Assembly (NCBI GenBank): GCA_040905145.1
Contig: JBBDSC010000161.1
Span: 1 to 64,000 of the forward strand
Reading direction: 5' to 3'
Source of the DNA: DATGMS01 sp040905145
GTDB lineage: Bacteria; Bacteroidota; Bacteroidia; Cytophagales; Cyclobacteriaceae
Length of the DNA: 64,000 nt
The translations under genes and the position numbers were made by a program. The notes under the pieces were generated by a model. That model had not been told where the DNA came from and made no database searches. It worked only from the letters and a program-made list of their open reading frames with translations. Positions 52,616 through 61,620 of this stretch are shown in pieces; positions within the stretch are counted from its first letter, which is position 1; every line of letters starts with the position of its first letter.

Positions 52616-53998
52616 ATGGCAGATACAAAAGAGTGGAAAGGAAAAACATCAATTAATCCAGTAACTGATGAAATTGCCAAACCGAAGCCTTCTTTGGGCC
52701 CAGTCGATGTAATTGCTTTGATTGTGGGTATCGTCATTGGGGCAGGTATTTTCCGTACCCCTTCATTGGTCGCCGCCAATGTGGAAAGTGCCAGCCTGAT
52801 GTTGACTGCTTGGTTTTTAGGCGGTATTGTTTCGCTGATAGGTGCCCTTTGTTATGCCGAGCTTACCACGGCTTTTCCCAATACAGGCGGAGATTATTAT
52901 TTTCTGAAGAGAGCTTTCGGAAAGCGTACCGCCTTTCTTTTTGCTTGGGCGCGTATGAGCGTGATCCAGTCCGGTTCCGTAGCATTGCTGGCTTTTATTT
53001 TTGGTGATTATGCTTCTCAAGTATACAGCTTGGGTGATCATTCATCGGTTATTTATGCCGCAATTGTAGTGGGCATTCTTACGGGAATCAACATCCTCGG
53101 CGTAAATATGGGAACAGCAGCCCAGAAATTATTAACTACTGTGGAAGTTGTGGGAATAATAATCGTTATAGTGGTAGGGTTTTTCTTTGTCCCGTCTACA
53201 ACAGAAGTGGTTAATAGCACCACACCAATGGGTTCAGGGACTATTAGTTCTTTGGGGTTGGCCATGGTTTTTGTGCTTTTGACTTTCGGAGGCTGGAACG
53301 AAGCCGCTTATATTTCTGCTGAACTGCGTTCTGGCCGTAAACATATGGTAAAAGCACTGATCATTAGTATAATAATTATCACCGCCGTTTATTTACTGGT
53401 TAACCTCGCCTATCTTCGAGGGCTTGGCCTTAGTGGTATGGCACAATCCAATGCGGTCGCTGGCGATCTAATGGGCAATGCTTTCGGGGAAAGAGGTTTG
53501 GTATTAATGGCCATTTTAGTGGCCGTGTCCGCACTGACTTCTGCCAATGCAACCATTTTTACGGGTGCCAGGTCAAACTATGCCTTGGGCCGGGACTTTC
53601 CGGTTTTTGCCGTCCTCGGCAAGTGGGACATGCGCACTTCAGGGCCAGTCAATGCCTTTATCATTCAGGGATTGATTTCCCTTGTCCTGGTCAGTTTAGG
53701 GTTGTTTTCACGCAACGGATTTGAGACAATGATTGAATACACCGCACCGGTCTTTTGGTTTTTCTTTTTGCTTGTGGGTATTTCCCTCTTCATATTGCGG
53801 TCTAAGGAACCCAATGTCGAGCGTCCCTTTCGGGTTCCCTTATATCCTTTGACACCGATTATTTTTTGTCTGACCAGTGCTTATTTGCTCTATTCAAGCA
53901 TTGTTTACACCGGCTGGGGCTCCCTTGTCGGAATCGGGGTACTATTGGCAGGTGTTTTGCTACAATTGTCTTTACCTTCCATGAAAAAAAACCTCTAA
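52616..53998 (+). CDS. APC-superfamily amino-acid permease
   Basis: A 460-residue transporter with 12 predicted transmembrane helices. The first helix carries the APC substrate-binding motif GIVIGAGIFRTPSLV. CYAELTTAFPNTGGDYYFLK and ARMSVIQSGSVALLAF, then the FGGWNEAAYISAELRSGRKH loop, are typical of the APC family. Amino-acid substrate and direction are unknown. It is divergent from the TPR gene and 92 bases before the first exported methyltransferase; shared transcription is possible. Confidence 0.9.
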   Translation: MADTKEWKGKTSINPVTDEIAKPKPSLGPVDVIALIVGIVIGAGIFRTPSLVAANVESASLMLTAWFLGGIVSLIGALCYAELTTAFPNTGGDYYFLKRAFGKRTAFLFAWARMSVIQSGSVALLAFIFGDYASQVYSLGDHSSVIYAAIVVGILTGINILGVNMGTAAQKLLTTVEVVGIIIVIVVGFFFVPSTTEVVNSTTPMGSGTISSLGLAMVFVLLTFGGWNEAAYISAELRSGRKHMVKALIISIIIITAVYLLVNLAYLRGLGLSGMAQSNAVAGDLMGNAFGERGLVLMAILVAVSALTSANATIFTGARSNYALGRDFPVFAVLGKWDMRTSGPVNAFIIQGLISLVLVSLGLFSRNGFETMIEYTAPVFWFFFLLVGISLFILRSKEPNVERPFRVPLYPLTPIIFCLTSAYLLYSSIVYTGWGSLVGIGVLLAGVLLQLSLPSMKKNL

Positions 53999-54090
53999 CA
54001 AAAACCCATGAAGGAGAGATAAGGCAGAGATTATTATTTGAAAAACTTCCCAATCCGGTAAATCAATTTTCAGCCATTTAAGGTTAAAAG

Positions 54091-54663
54091 ATGAACACAA
54101 GAATGATTTTACTAGGTATCCTCCTCATCTCCATTAGTGCCAACCCTTCTGTAATGGCACAGGAAAATCCAGCTTTTACGCTTGACGTGCCGTATGTTCC
54201 TACGCCTGAGATAATCGTGGATGAAATGCTGGAAATGGCCCAGGTCAACGGGGAGGATGTGCTTTATGATTTGGGTTCGGGCGACGGTCGTATTCCAATC
54301 ACCGCCGCACAGCGATTTGACACCAGGGGAGTTGGAATAGACTTGAATCCTGCACGGGTGAGAGAAGCGAAAGAGAATGCAAAAAAAGCCAAGGTAACGG
54401 ATAAAGTGGAATTTTTGGAAGGCAATTTATTTGAAATGGATTTCAGTAACGCCACAGTAATTTCCCTGTATTTATTTCCTCAGGTAAATATGAAACTCCG
54501 TCCCATAATCCTTCGTATGAAGCCGGGAACAAGGGTGGTCTCCCATAATTACGATATGGGAGATTGGGAGCCGGATCAAACGAAGAAAATAAAAGGCTCT
54601 AATGGCTCAGAGCATACGATATATTTATGGCACGTCCCTCCCCATGAGAAGGGAGTAAAATAA
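54091..54663 (+). CDS. Exported class I SAM-dependent methyltransferase (paralogue 1)
   Basis: A 190-residue protein with a signal peptide (MILLGILLISISANPSVMAQ) and a class I methyltransferase core: YDLGSGDGRIPITAA (motif I), GVGIDLNPARVREAKENAKK (motif II) and IRLRMKPGTRVVSHN-like end motifs. A cleaved signal peptide means it would act outside the cytoplasm, although SAM is cytosolic; how it gets SAM is unclear. It is paralogous to the next gene. A leader of ~92 bases follows the permease gene. Confidence 0.85.
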   Translation: MNTRMILLGILLISISANPSVMAQENPAFTLDVPYVPTPEIIVDEMLEMAQVNGEDVLYDLGSGDGRIPITAAQRFDTRGVGIDLNPARVREAKENAKKAKVTDKVEFLEGNLFEMDFSNATVISLYLFPQVNMKLRPIILRMKPGTRVVSHNYDMGDWEPDQTKKIKGSNGSEHTIYLWHVPPHEKGVK

Positions 54664-54807
54664 TCTGAAATCGAGCATGATAAAAGCTATCACGCACCGG
54701 GATGATTATTTCAGCGAAACAAGTCGTGGCCATTGGAAAACAAATCATAAACACATAACACTAACCAAATTCCCTAATCAAGTCCTAACTATTAAAAGGT
54801 AAAAAAG

Positions 54808-55332
54808 ATGAAAATGTTTAAGATTTTACTCAGTACACTTATCATCACCATTTGTGCTACTTCCTTGGGCATAGCCCAAGACGTTCATTATGTTCCGACC
54901 AGACAAGCGGTTGTTGACGCTATGCTTGACCTGGCAAAAGTAACAGAAAATGATGTGGTTTATGACCTCGGCTGCGGGGACGGACGCATTGTAGTCACTG
55001 CTGCCAAACAGTATGGGGCCACTGGCACGGGGATAGATATAGATCCTCAGCGAATTAAGGAAGCTAACGAAAATGCAACCAATGCCGGGGTAAACGATAA
55101 AGTAGAATTTGTTCAAGCTAATTTATTTGAATCTGATGTCAGTGAAGCTTCCGTAGTAACGCTGTACTTGTTGAATTCCCTAAACATGAAGCTGCGACCA
55201 ATTCTACTCGAACAGTTAAAGCCAGGAACACGCATTGTCTCCCATGCTTTCAATATGGGGGATTGGGAACCTGACAAAACCATTAAGGTAGATGGCTCTA
55301 CCATCCATCTATGGACAGTGCCTGAAAAATAA
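54808..55332 (+). CDS. Exported class I SAM-dependent methyltransferase (paralogue 2)
   Basis: A 174-residue paralogue of the preceding protein, with a signal peptide (ILLSTLIITICATSLGIAQ) and motif I VYDLGCGDGRIVVTAA, motif II TGIDIDPQRIKEANENATNA, and the ending GTRIVSHAFNMGDWEPDK. The two share the HNYDMGDWEPDQ/HAFNMGDWEPDK segment. It starts 144 bases after paralogue 1 and ends at the terminator 55378-55406. An exported tandem of methyltransferases is unusual. Confidence 0.85.
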   Translation: MKMFKILLSTLIITICATSLGIAQDVHYVPTRQAVVDAMLDLAKVTENDVVYDLGCGDGRIVVTAAKQYGATGTGIDIDPQRIKEANENATNAGVNDKVEFVQANLFESDVSEASVVTLYLLNSLNMKLRPILLEQLKPGTRIVSHAFNMGDWEPDKTIKVDGSTIHLWTVPEK

Positions 55333-55377
55333 GAGTGAGATGGTATTCTTATAATCGATTTCACTATGCACACACAC

Positions 55378-55406
55378 AAATGGGGCCTAAGAAGGCCCCA
55401 TTTTTT
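55378..55406. terminator. Intrinsic terminator between methyltransferase 2 and leuB
   Basis: Perfect 10-bp stem AAATGGGGCC / GGCCCCATTT with a 6-base loop, followed on the plus strand by T6. It ends the methyltransferase gene and, on the other strand, lies ~20 bases after the leuB stop. Confidence 0.88.
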
Positions 55407-55426
55407 ATAAAGAATAATCTCTTTTT

Positions 55427-56494
55427 TTATGACAAAATCTGCTTAACCAACCATTCGCCGACTTCTGATGTTTTGTAGGGTTTACTTCCTTCGGCGATGT
55501 CTTCTGTGACGATCCCTTCTTCCAAAGAAAGATTGACTGCATCGGAGATAGCCTTGGCTTCGTCCATAAGCTCAAAGGCATATTCAAACATCATGGCCGC
55601 AGAAAGTACAGTGGCCAAAGGGTTGGCAATATCTTTTCCCGCTGCCTGCGGATAGGATCCATGAATGGGTTCAAAAAGTTTGGTGGTCAAGCCAAGAGAA
55701 GCGGAAGGCATCAATCCCATAGAGCCGCTAATGACACTGGCCTCATCTGTCAATATATCCCCAAAAAGGTTTTCGGTGATCAATACATCATATGACTTGG
55801 GCCACTGTACCAAACGCATGGCCACAGCATCCACAAACTCATATTCCACAGTTACATCAGGATATTCCGGTGCCAATCTTTGTACCGTTTCCCTCCACAA
55901 TCTAGAAGTGGCCATCACATTGGCTTTGTCCACACAGGTCAGCAGTTTTCTTCTTTTCTGGGCAAATTCAAAACCCATCCTGGCCAGCCTTTCTATTTCC
56001 TCCACCGAATACACATTGGTATCAAAAGCTTTGGTCCCCTGCTCATTTCTGCCCCTGGGCTCTCCAAAATAAATCCCACCGGTCAATTCCCTTAAAAAAA
56101 CTAAATCAGTACCTTCTATTCTCTCCCGCTTAAGGGGGGACTTGTGTAGCAGTGAAGGAAAGGTAAAGGTAGGCCGGACATTGCAGAACAGCCCCAATTT
56201 TTTCCTCATTTCCAAAAGGCCTTGTTCGGGCCTTACTTTGGCTTTGGGATCATTGTCGTATTTTGGATCCCCAATAGCCCCGAAAAGTACCGCATCCGAT
56301 TTCAAACAAATTTCGTGGGTCTCATCCGGATAAGGATTGCCTACTTGATCGATGGCGGTGGCTCCGACAATGGCTTCCGAAAAAGTTATTTGATGACCAA
56401 ATTTTTGTCCTATAGCTTTGACAACTTTAACAGCTTGATTGATCACTTCCGGTCCTATGCCATCACCTGGCAATAGTGCTATATTCATTTCCAT
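55427..56494 (-). CDS. leuB: 3-isopropylmalate dehydrogenase
   Basis: A 355-residue enzyme oxidising and decarboxylating 3-isopropylmalate in leucine synthesis. It has GDGIGPEVI near the start, the substrate-arginine region EQGLLEMRKKLGLFCNVRP, FLRELTGGIYFG and, near the C-terminus, EPIHGSYPQAAGKDIANP. The ATG at 56494 or the one at 56488 can start it; both lie inside the preceding synthase gene (32 or 26 bases of overlap). It is the last gene of the ilv-leu operon. Confidence 0.96.
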   Translation of the reverse strand: MEMNIALLPGDGIGPEVINQAVKVVKAIGQKFGHQITFSEAIVGATAIDQVGNPYPDETHEICLKSDAVLFGAIGDPKYDNDPKAKVRPEQGLLEMRKKLGLFCNVRPTFTFPSLLHKSPLKRERIEGTDLVFLRELTGGIYFGEPRGRNEQGTKAFDTNVYSVEEIERLARMGFEFAQKRRKLLTCVDKANVMATSRLWRETVQRLAPEYPDVTVEYEFVDAVAMRLVQWPKSYDVLITENLFGDILTDEASVISGSMGLMPSASLGLTTKLFEPIHGSYPQAAGKDIANPLATVLSAAMMFEYAFELMDEAKAISDAVNLSLEEGIVTEDIAEGSKPYKTSEVGEWLVKQILS

Positions 56495-58046
56495 AGGGAT
56501 TCTTATTTTCTGGGTTGGTTTTATTTAGTTGTTCGATTATATTAAGCATTTTCTCTGTAGCTTTCATCGCCGCGATGGTTTGATCACTGTCCAGGCCCTT
56601 TGTCTTGAAAATCTTTCCATAGTCCCAAGTAATGATACATTCCACGAAGGCATCTGTTTTGCCCCCCGGAGGGATACTCACATGAAAATCTGTCAATTTT
56701 GGAAGTTGCTTATTAAGGGACTTGTAAATTTTCTTAAGGGCCTTCATAAAGGAATCATACTGGCCGTCCCCAGAGGCATTTTCTTCGTAATATTTATCAT
56801 GAATCTTCATCCTGAGCTGGACGGAAGGCTTTAACCCCTTAGAATGCACCATATGGTAACCATCGATAAGGATGTCCATATTGATGGAGTTATTTTGCAA
56901 TACATCAGAAATGATATAAGGTAAATCCTCAGTGGTCACCCTTTCCTTTCTATCCCCCAACTCAATGATCCTTTGGGTCACTTTTGTCAGTTCATCCTTC
57001 TCCAAAGAGATCCCCAGTTCCATCAGGTTTTTCAGGATATTTGCTTTTCCGGATGTTTTGCCCAAGGCATATTTCCGGGTTCTTCCAAAACGTTCCGGCA
57101 GCAGGTCACTAAAATAAAGATCTTTCTTATTGTCTCCATCTGCATGGATTCCGGCCGTCTGGGTGAAGACGTTCTCCCCAACTACAGGCTTATTGGAGGG
57201 TATATGTAAGCCTGAAAACTGCTCTATCAATTTACTGATACGGTAGATTTTATTTTCTTGAACGGAAAGATCATAATCTGTAAAATCCGTTATGACAGCC
57301 ACTACACTTTCCAGTGGGGCATTTCCAGCTCTTTCACCCAGACCATTAACGGTTGTGTGTATTCCTTTCACCCCATTTCTCACTGACTGAAGCACATTGG
57401 CTATGGAAAGATCGTAGTCATTGTGGGCGTGAAAATCAAAGTGAACGGCAGGATATTTATATGTGATTAGGGAAATGAACTCCGAAACTTCATCAGGTTG
57501 TAAAAGGCCCAAGGTATCGGGAAGCATGATCCTTTTTACATTTAACTTTGACAAAAATTCCACAAGTTCCAGCGTATAACTTTGGGAGTTGCGCATTCCA
57601 TTGCTCCAATCTTCCAAATACACATTTACCTCGATGCCTTTACCTATGGCATAATCTATACAATTGCTTATCTCCTCAAAATGGACTTCTGGGGTTTTCT
57701 TCAATTGATGTGTAAGATGATTTAGAGATCCTTTGGTCAGTAAATTCATCACTTTGGCTCCCGCCTGAATCAGCCAGTCCACAGATTTGGGGGTATCCAC
57801 AAAACCTAACACCTCTACTCTGTCGAGATAGCCCTTTTCCCTGGCCCAGTGCGTTATCTTCTTCACCCCTTCCAGTTCCCCGTCAGAAACCCTGGCAGAA
57901 GCCACTTCTATCCTGTCCACTTTCAGTTCTTCCAATAGCAATTTGGCGATCTGAAGTTTCTCGGAAGGAAGAAAGGATACCCCTGAAGTCTGTTCCCCAT
58001 CCCTAAGGGTGGTATCCATGATTTCTATTTTCTTTTGAAGACTCAT
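56463..58046 (-). CDS. Second LeuA-family synthase (isopropylmalate or citramalate type)
   Basis: A 527-residue HMGL-like Claisen-condensing enzyme. The catalytic barrel opens with IEIMDTTLRDGEQTSGVSF and has FDFHAHNDYDLS and TVNGLGERAGN motifs; the C-terminal ~120 residues form a LeuA-type regulatory domain. It differs clearly from the main LeuA at 60104. In similar Bacteroidota operons such a paralogue is annotated only as 'alpha-isopropylmalate synthase regulatory domain protein'. It might make (R)-citramalate (isoleucine from pyruvate) or a homologue. Start ATG 58046; 32-base overlap with leuB downstream. Confidence 0.82.
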   Translation of the reverse strand: MSLQKKIEIMDTTLRDGEQTSGVSFLPSEKLQIAKLLLEELKVDRIEVASARVSDGELEGVKKITHWAREKGYLDRVEVLGFVDTPKSVDWLIQAGAKVMNLLTKGSLNHLTHQLKKTPEVHFEEISNCIDYAIGKGIEVNVYLEDWSNGMRNSQSYTLELVEFLSKLNVKRIMLPDTLGLLQPDEVSEFISLITYKYPAVHFDFHAHNDYDLSIANVLQSVRNGVKGIHTTVNGLGERAGNAPLESVVAVITDFTDYDLSVQENKIYRISKLIEQFSGLHIPSNKPVVGENVFTQTAGIHADGDNKKDLYFSDLLPERFGRTRKYALGKTSGKANILKNLMELGISLEKDELTKVTQRIIELGDRKERVTTEDLPYIISDVLQNNSINMDILIDGYHMVHSKGLKPSVQLRMKIHDKYYEENASGDGQYDSFMKALKKIYKSLNKQLPKLTDFHVSIPPGGKTDAFVECIITWDYGKIFKTKGLDSDQTIAAMKATEKMLNIIEQLNKTNPENKNPYGNEYSTIAR

Positions 58047-58096
58047 TCTGTATATCTTATAGTACTCGTAATGCTATCCTGTTTGATACAAAGGTA

Positions 58097-58687
58097 TCAT
58101 CTCTTCTCATCAAAAGCCGCTATCTCCTCCTTCAAATTCAACAAATAGTCAATGTCGTCAAATCCATTTTTCATATTTCCCTTTTTATAGGAACTGATAT
58201 CAAAAGATTCCGACTTTCCGGTAGCCAATAGGGTGATCGTCTGCTTATCAATATCTATTTCCACCTCGGCTTTGGGATCTGCTTCCACCACAGAGAAGAT
58301 TTCATCTGCAAATTGAGGGGTAACCGTAACCGGGAGTACACCAATATTCAAGCAGTTATTTTTAAAGATATCCGCAAAAAAGCTGGAGACGACACATCTG
58401 AAACCATAATCATAGATGGCCCATACCGCATGCTCCCTACTGGATCCGGAACCGAAGTTTTTGCCTGCTACCAGGATTTTCCCGCTATAGGTTGGATCGT
58501 TAAGGACAAAATCAGCTTTAGGATTGCCATCTTTGTCGTATCTCCAATCCCTGAACAAATTGTCCCCAAACCCCTCCCTTTCGGTAGCTTTGAGGAACCT
58601 TGCCGGGATGATCTGATCTGTATCCACATTTTCTGTAGGCAGAGGGACCACTGTACTGGTCAATACATTAAATTTATCGTAAGCCAT
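58097..58687 (-). CDS. leuD: 3-isopropylmalate dehydratase small subunit
   Basis: A 196-residue small subunit that completes the isopropylmalate isomerase with LeuC. Diagnostic motifs are VPLPTENVDTDQIIPARFL and GKNFGSGSSREHAVWAI. ATG 58687 is chosen: an upstream start at 58717 adds ten residues and would overlap leuC. It follows leuC by 16 bases. The 50-base gap to the next synthase is the loosest joint of this part of the operon. Confidence 0.95.
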   Translation of the reverse strand: MAYDKFNVLTSTVVPLPTENVDTDQIIPARFLKATEREGFGDNLFRDWRYDKDGNPKADFVLNDPTYSGKILVAGKNFGSGSSREHAVWAIYDYGFRCVVSSFFADIFKNNCLNIGVLPVTVTPQFADEIFSVVEADPKAEVEIDIDKQTITLLATGKSESFDISSYKKGNMKNGFDDIDYLLNLKEEIAAFDEKR

Positions 58688-58703
58688 TTTTTCTCTTTTA
58701 ATA

Positions 58704-60104
58704 TTAAAATATATCACGCGGATCTGATATCTCCCCTGTAATCGCCACGGCCGCCACCGTCAAAGGACTGGCCAGGAGTGTTCTGGATCCTGGTCCCTGC
58801 CGGCCCTCAAAATTCCGATTGGAAGTGGATACCGCATATTTACCTGAAGGGATCTTGTCGTCGTTCATTGCAAGACAAGCAGAACATCCAGGCTGCCTTA
58901 ATTTAAATCCAGCTTCCTCTAGAATCGTCACCAAACCTTCTTCAATTGCTTTCTTTTCCACTTCCCTGGATCCTGGAACTATCCAGGCAGTGATATTATC
59001 CGCTTTCTTTTTGCCTTTAACAAACGCTGCTACTGAGCGGATATCCTCAATCCGGCCATTGGTACAGCTGCCGACAAAAACATAATCTATCTTTTTGCCT
59101 CTCATCGAATCCCCAGGCTGGAACCCCATGTACTCCAAAGATTTTATATAAGTCTTTTTGTTACTGCCTTCCATGCCCTCTGTAGTCGGAATATTATCCC
59201 TGACCTTCACGCCCATTCCTGGATTGGTGCCATAGGTGATCATAGGCTCGATATCAGCAGCATCATAGGTATATTCAAGATCAAATTCTGCACCCTCATC
59301 GGATTTCAATGTTTTCCAATGTGCTACTGTTTTGTCCCAATCTTCCCCTTTAGGTGCATATCTTTTGCCTTTAAGATAGTTAAAGGTGGTTTCATCAGGT
59401 GCTATCAGACCACCTCGTGCTCCCATTTCGATGCTCATATTACAAATGGTCATACGGGCTTCCATACTTAAATTTTCGATGGCTGTACCTGCGTATTCTA
59501 AAAAGTAACCTGTACCCCCACTGGCGGATATTTTGGAAATGATATATAGAATGACATCTTTGGACGTAACTCCTTTACCCAATTCTCCGTCCACCGTAAT
59601 CCTCATCTTTTTGGGCTTGGACTGCATGATGCACTGGGTGGCAAAAACCATTTCCACTTCTGAGGTCCCAATTCCAAATGCTATGGCACCAAAGGCACCG
59701 TGCGTGGAAGTATGGCTGTCTCCACAAACGATGGTCATTCCCGGTTGGGTAATGCCAAGTTCCGGACCGATCACATGGACGATGCCGTGATGGTCCGAAC
59801 CCAAATCATGAAGTTCTATCCCGTATTTTGCACAATTCTGGCGCAGCCTTTCTACCTGCATCCTGGAGAGCTTATCCTTAATGGTTTTATCCTGGTCAAT
59901 GGTGGGTACGTTATGATCAGGTGTGGCCACTGTCCTTTCCGGGAATAAAACTGTATTCCCCCTTTTCTCAAGATTAAGAAAGGCTACCGGACTTGTAACT
60001 TCATGGATAAAATGCTTATCTATGAAAAATACATCCGGACCGTCCGGAACAGACTTCACAACGTGAGCGTTCCATATCTTATCAAATAATGTTTTCTTTT
60101 CCAT
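58704..60104 (-). CDS. leuC: 3-isopropylmalate dehydratase large subunit
   Basis: A 466-residue aconitase-family subunit isomerising 2-isopropylmalate to 3-isopropylmalate with a [4Fe-4S] cluster. Cluster cysteines are in GSCTNGRIED and PGCSACLAMN. Also present are the start KTLFDKIWNAHVV, GDSHTSTHGAFGAIAFGIG and the late GRQGPGSRTLLASP. Its ATG overlaps the leuA stop by one base (TAATG), a sign of tight coupling. Confidence 0.96.
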   Translation of the reverse strand: MEKKTLFDKIWNAHVVKSVPDGPDVFFIDKHFIHEVTSPVAFLNLEKRGNTVLFPERTVATPDHNVPTIDQDKTIKDKLSRMQVERLRQNCAKYGIELHDLGSDHHGIVHVIGPELGITQPGMTIVCGDSHTSTHGAFGAIAFGIGTSEVEMVFATQCIMQSKPKKMRITVDGELGKGVTSKDVILYIISKISASGGTGYFLEYAGTAIENLSMEARMTICNMSIEMGARGGLIAPDETTFNYLKGKRYAPKGEDWDKTVAHWKTLKSDEGAEFDLEYTYDAADIEPMITYGTNPGMGVKVRDNIPTTEGMEGSNKKTYIKSLEYMGFQPGDSMRGKKIDYVFVGSCTNGRIEDIRSVAAFVKGKKKADNITAWIVPGSREVEKKAIEEGLVTILEEAGFKLRQPGCSACLAMNDDKIPSGKYAVSTSNRNFEGRQGPGSRTLLASPLTVAAVAITGEISDPRDIF

Positions 60105-61612
60105 TAATTGCCAACTTTTGTTTTGACTGGTATTTTATTTAAGGCATCCACAAATGCCTGAGCAGATGCCATTACAATGTCTGTATTAGAAGCAAATCCA
60201 TGATAAGGCTTCCCCTCATGCATCAATCTCATGTGCGTCTTGCAAGTATCATCACTCCCTTTGGTCATCGCCTGAATAAGGAATTCATCCAAGTAAACTT
60301 CATGATCTATAAGCTTCTTAATAGATCTTATAACTGCATCAACTGGTCCATTGCCCTCAGAAGTTCCCTGAAGCAATGTATTTCCTTTCATTAGAGATAC
60401 TTCCGCCTGCACCACATCTCCTCGGCTATAGGCCACTTTATCCAAGGTGATCAAGGAATTATCCTCCGTAAATTCACCTATAAGTGTCAATAAATCCTTT
60501 TTACCAATATCCCGTTTGGAATCCGCTAGCACAAGAAATTCCTCATAGACCTTATTCAGCCCATCTCCTTCAAAATCGTAACCTAAGAGGAGCAGATGAT
60601 GCTTTAGGGCCGCCCTTCCACTTCTGGCAGTAAGAACAATCGTTGATTCCTCCACACCAACATCCTTAGGGTCAATAATTTCATAATTTTCCCTATGTTT
60701 CAAGACTCCATCCTGATGTATTCCGGAAGAGTGGGCAAAAGCATTCCGACCTACAATAGCCTTGTTGGGCTGAATAGGCATGTTCATGAGCTTGGATACT
60801 AACCGGCTGGTTTCATAGATCTTTCGGGTATTGATCTGAGTTTCGACAAGAATATCCTTATGGCTTTTTATAGCCATGACCACCTCTTCCAAAGAAGAAT
60901 TCCCGGCCCTTTCGCCAATTCCATTGATGGTGACCTCCACCTGCCTGGCCCCATGCTGTACCCCAGCAATAGTATTGGCCGTGGCCATACCCAGATCATT
61001 GTGACAATGAGTGGCAATAATGGCTTTGTCAATATTGGGTACATTTTCTTTAAGAAAACGTATTTTATCGGCATATTGGTCTGGCAGGCAATAGCCGGTA
61101 GTATCGGGGATGTTGATTACTGTGGCCCCTGCTTTGATGGCCGCTTCCACAATCTGGGCCAAGTACACATCTTCCGCCCGACCAGCATCTTCCGCATAAA
61201 ACTCCACATCCTCTACAAATCCTTTGGCATATTTCACTGCTTTTACCGCCCGTTCAATGACATTTTCCGGAGAGGATCTCAACTTATGCAAAATATGATA
61301 TGATGAGACCCCTATTCCGGTATGTATTCTACTTCTCTTTGAGAATTTTAAGGAGTCAGCTGCTACTTCAATATCCTTTTCTACCGCTCTGGACAGCGCA
61401 CAGATAATAGGTTCGGACACGGCTTTGGAAATCTCTCTTACTGAATTGAAATCACCGGGACTGGATATGGGAAAACCAGCTTCAATGATGTCCACTCCCA
61501 AAGCTTCCAGGGCCTGGGCTACTATTATTTTTTCCCGGGTATCCAATTGACACCCGGGAACCTGTTCACCGTCCCTGAGTGTAGTATCGAAAACCCATAG
61601 CTTTTCTGACAT
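60104..61612 (-). CDS. leuA: 2-isopropylmalate synthase
   Basis: A 502-residue enzyme joining acetyl-CoA with 2-oxoisovalerate, the committed step of leucine synthesis. The barrel shows FDTTLRDGEQVPGCQL, ATHCHNDLGMATANT and NGIGERAGNSSLEEVV. The C-terminal leucine-sensing regulatory domain is present (ending near ASAQAFVDALNKI). It is probably feedback-inhibited by leucine (family knowledge). It starts eight bases after ilvC and overlaps leuC by one base. Confidence 0.96.
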   Translation of the reverse strand: MSEKLWVFDTTLRDGEQVPGCQLDTREKIIVAQALEALGVDIIEAGFPISSPGDFNSVREISKAVSEPIICALSRAVEKDIEVAADSLKFSKRSRIHTGIGVSSYHILHKLRSSPENVIERAVKAVKYAKGFVEDVEFYAEDAGRAEDVYLAQIVEAAIKAGATVINIPDTTGYCLPDQYADKIRFLKENVPNIDKAIIATHCHNDLGMATANTIAGVQHGARQVEVTINGIGERAGNSSLEEVVMAIKSHKDILVETQINTRKIYETSRLVSKLMNMPIQPNKAIVGRNAFAHSSGIHQDGVLKHRENYEIIDPKDVGVEESTIVLTARSGRAALKHHLLLLGYDFEGDGLNKVYEEFLVLADSKRDIGKKDLLTLIGEFTEDNSLITLDKVAYSRGDVVQAEVSLMKGNTLLQGTSEGNGPVDAVIRSIKKLIDHEVYLDEFLIQAMTKGSDDTCKTHMRLMHEGKPYHGFASNTDIVMASAQAFVDALNKIPVKTKVGN

Positions 61613-61620
61613 ACCTTTGA

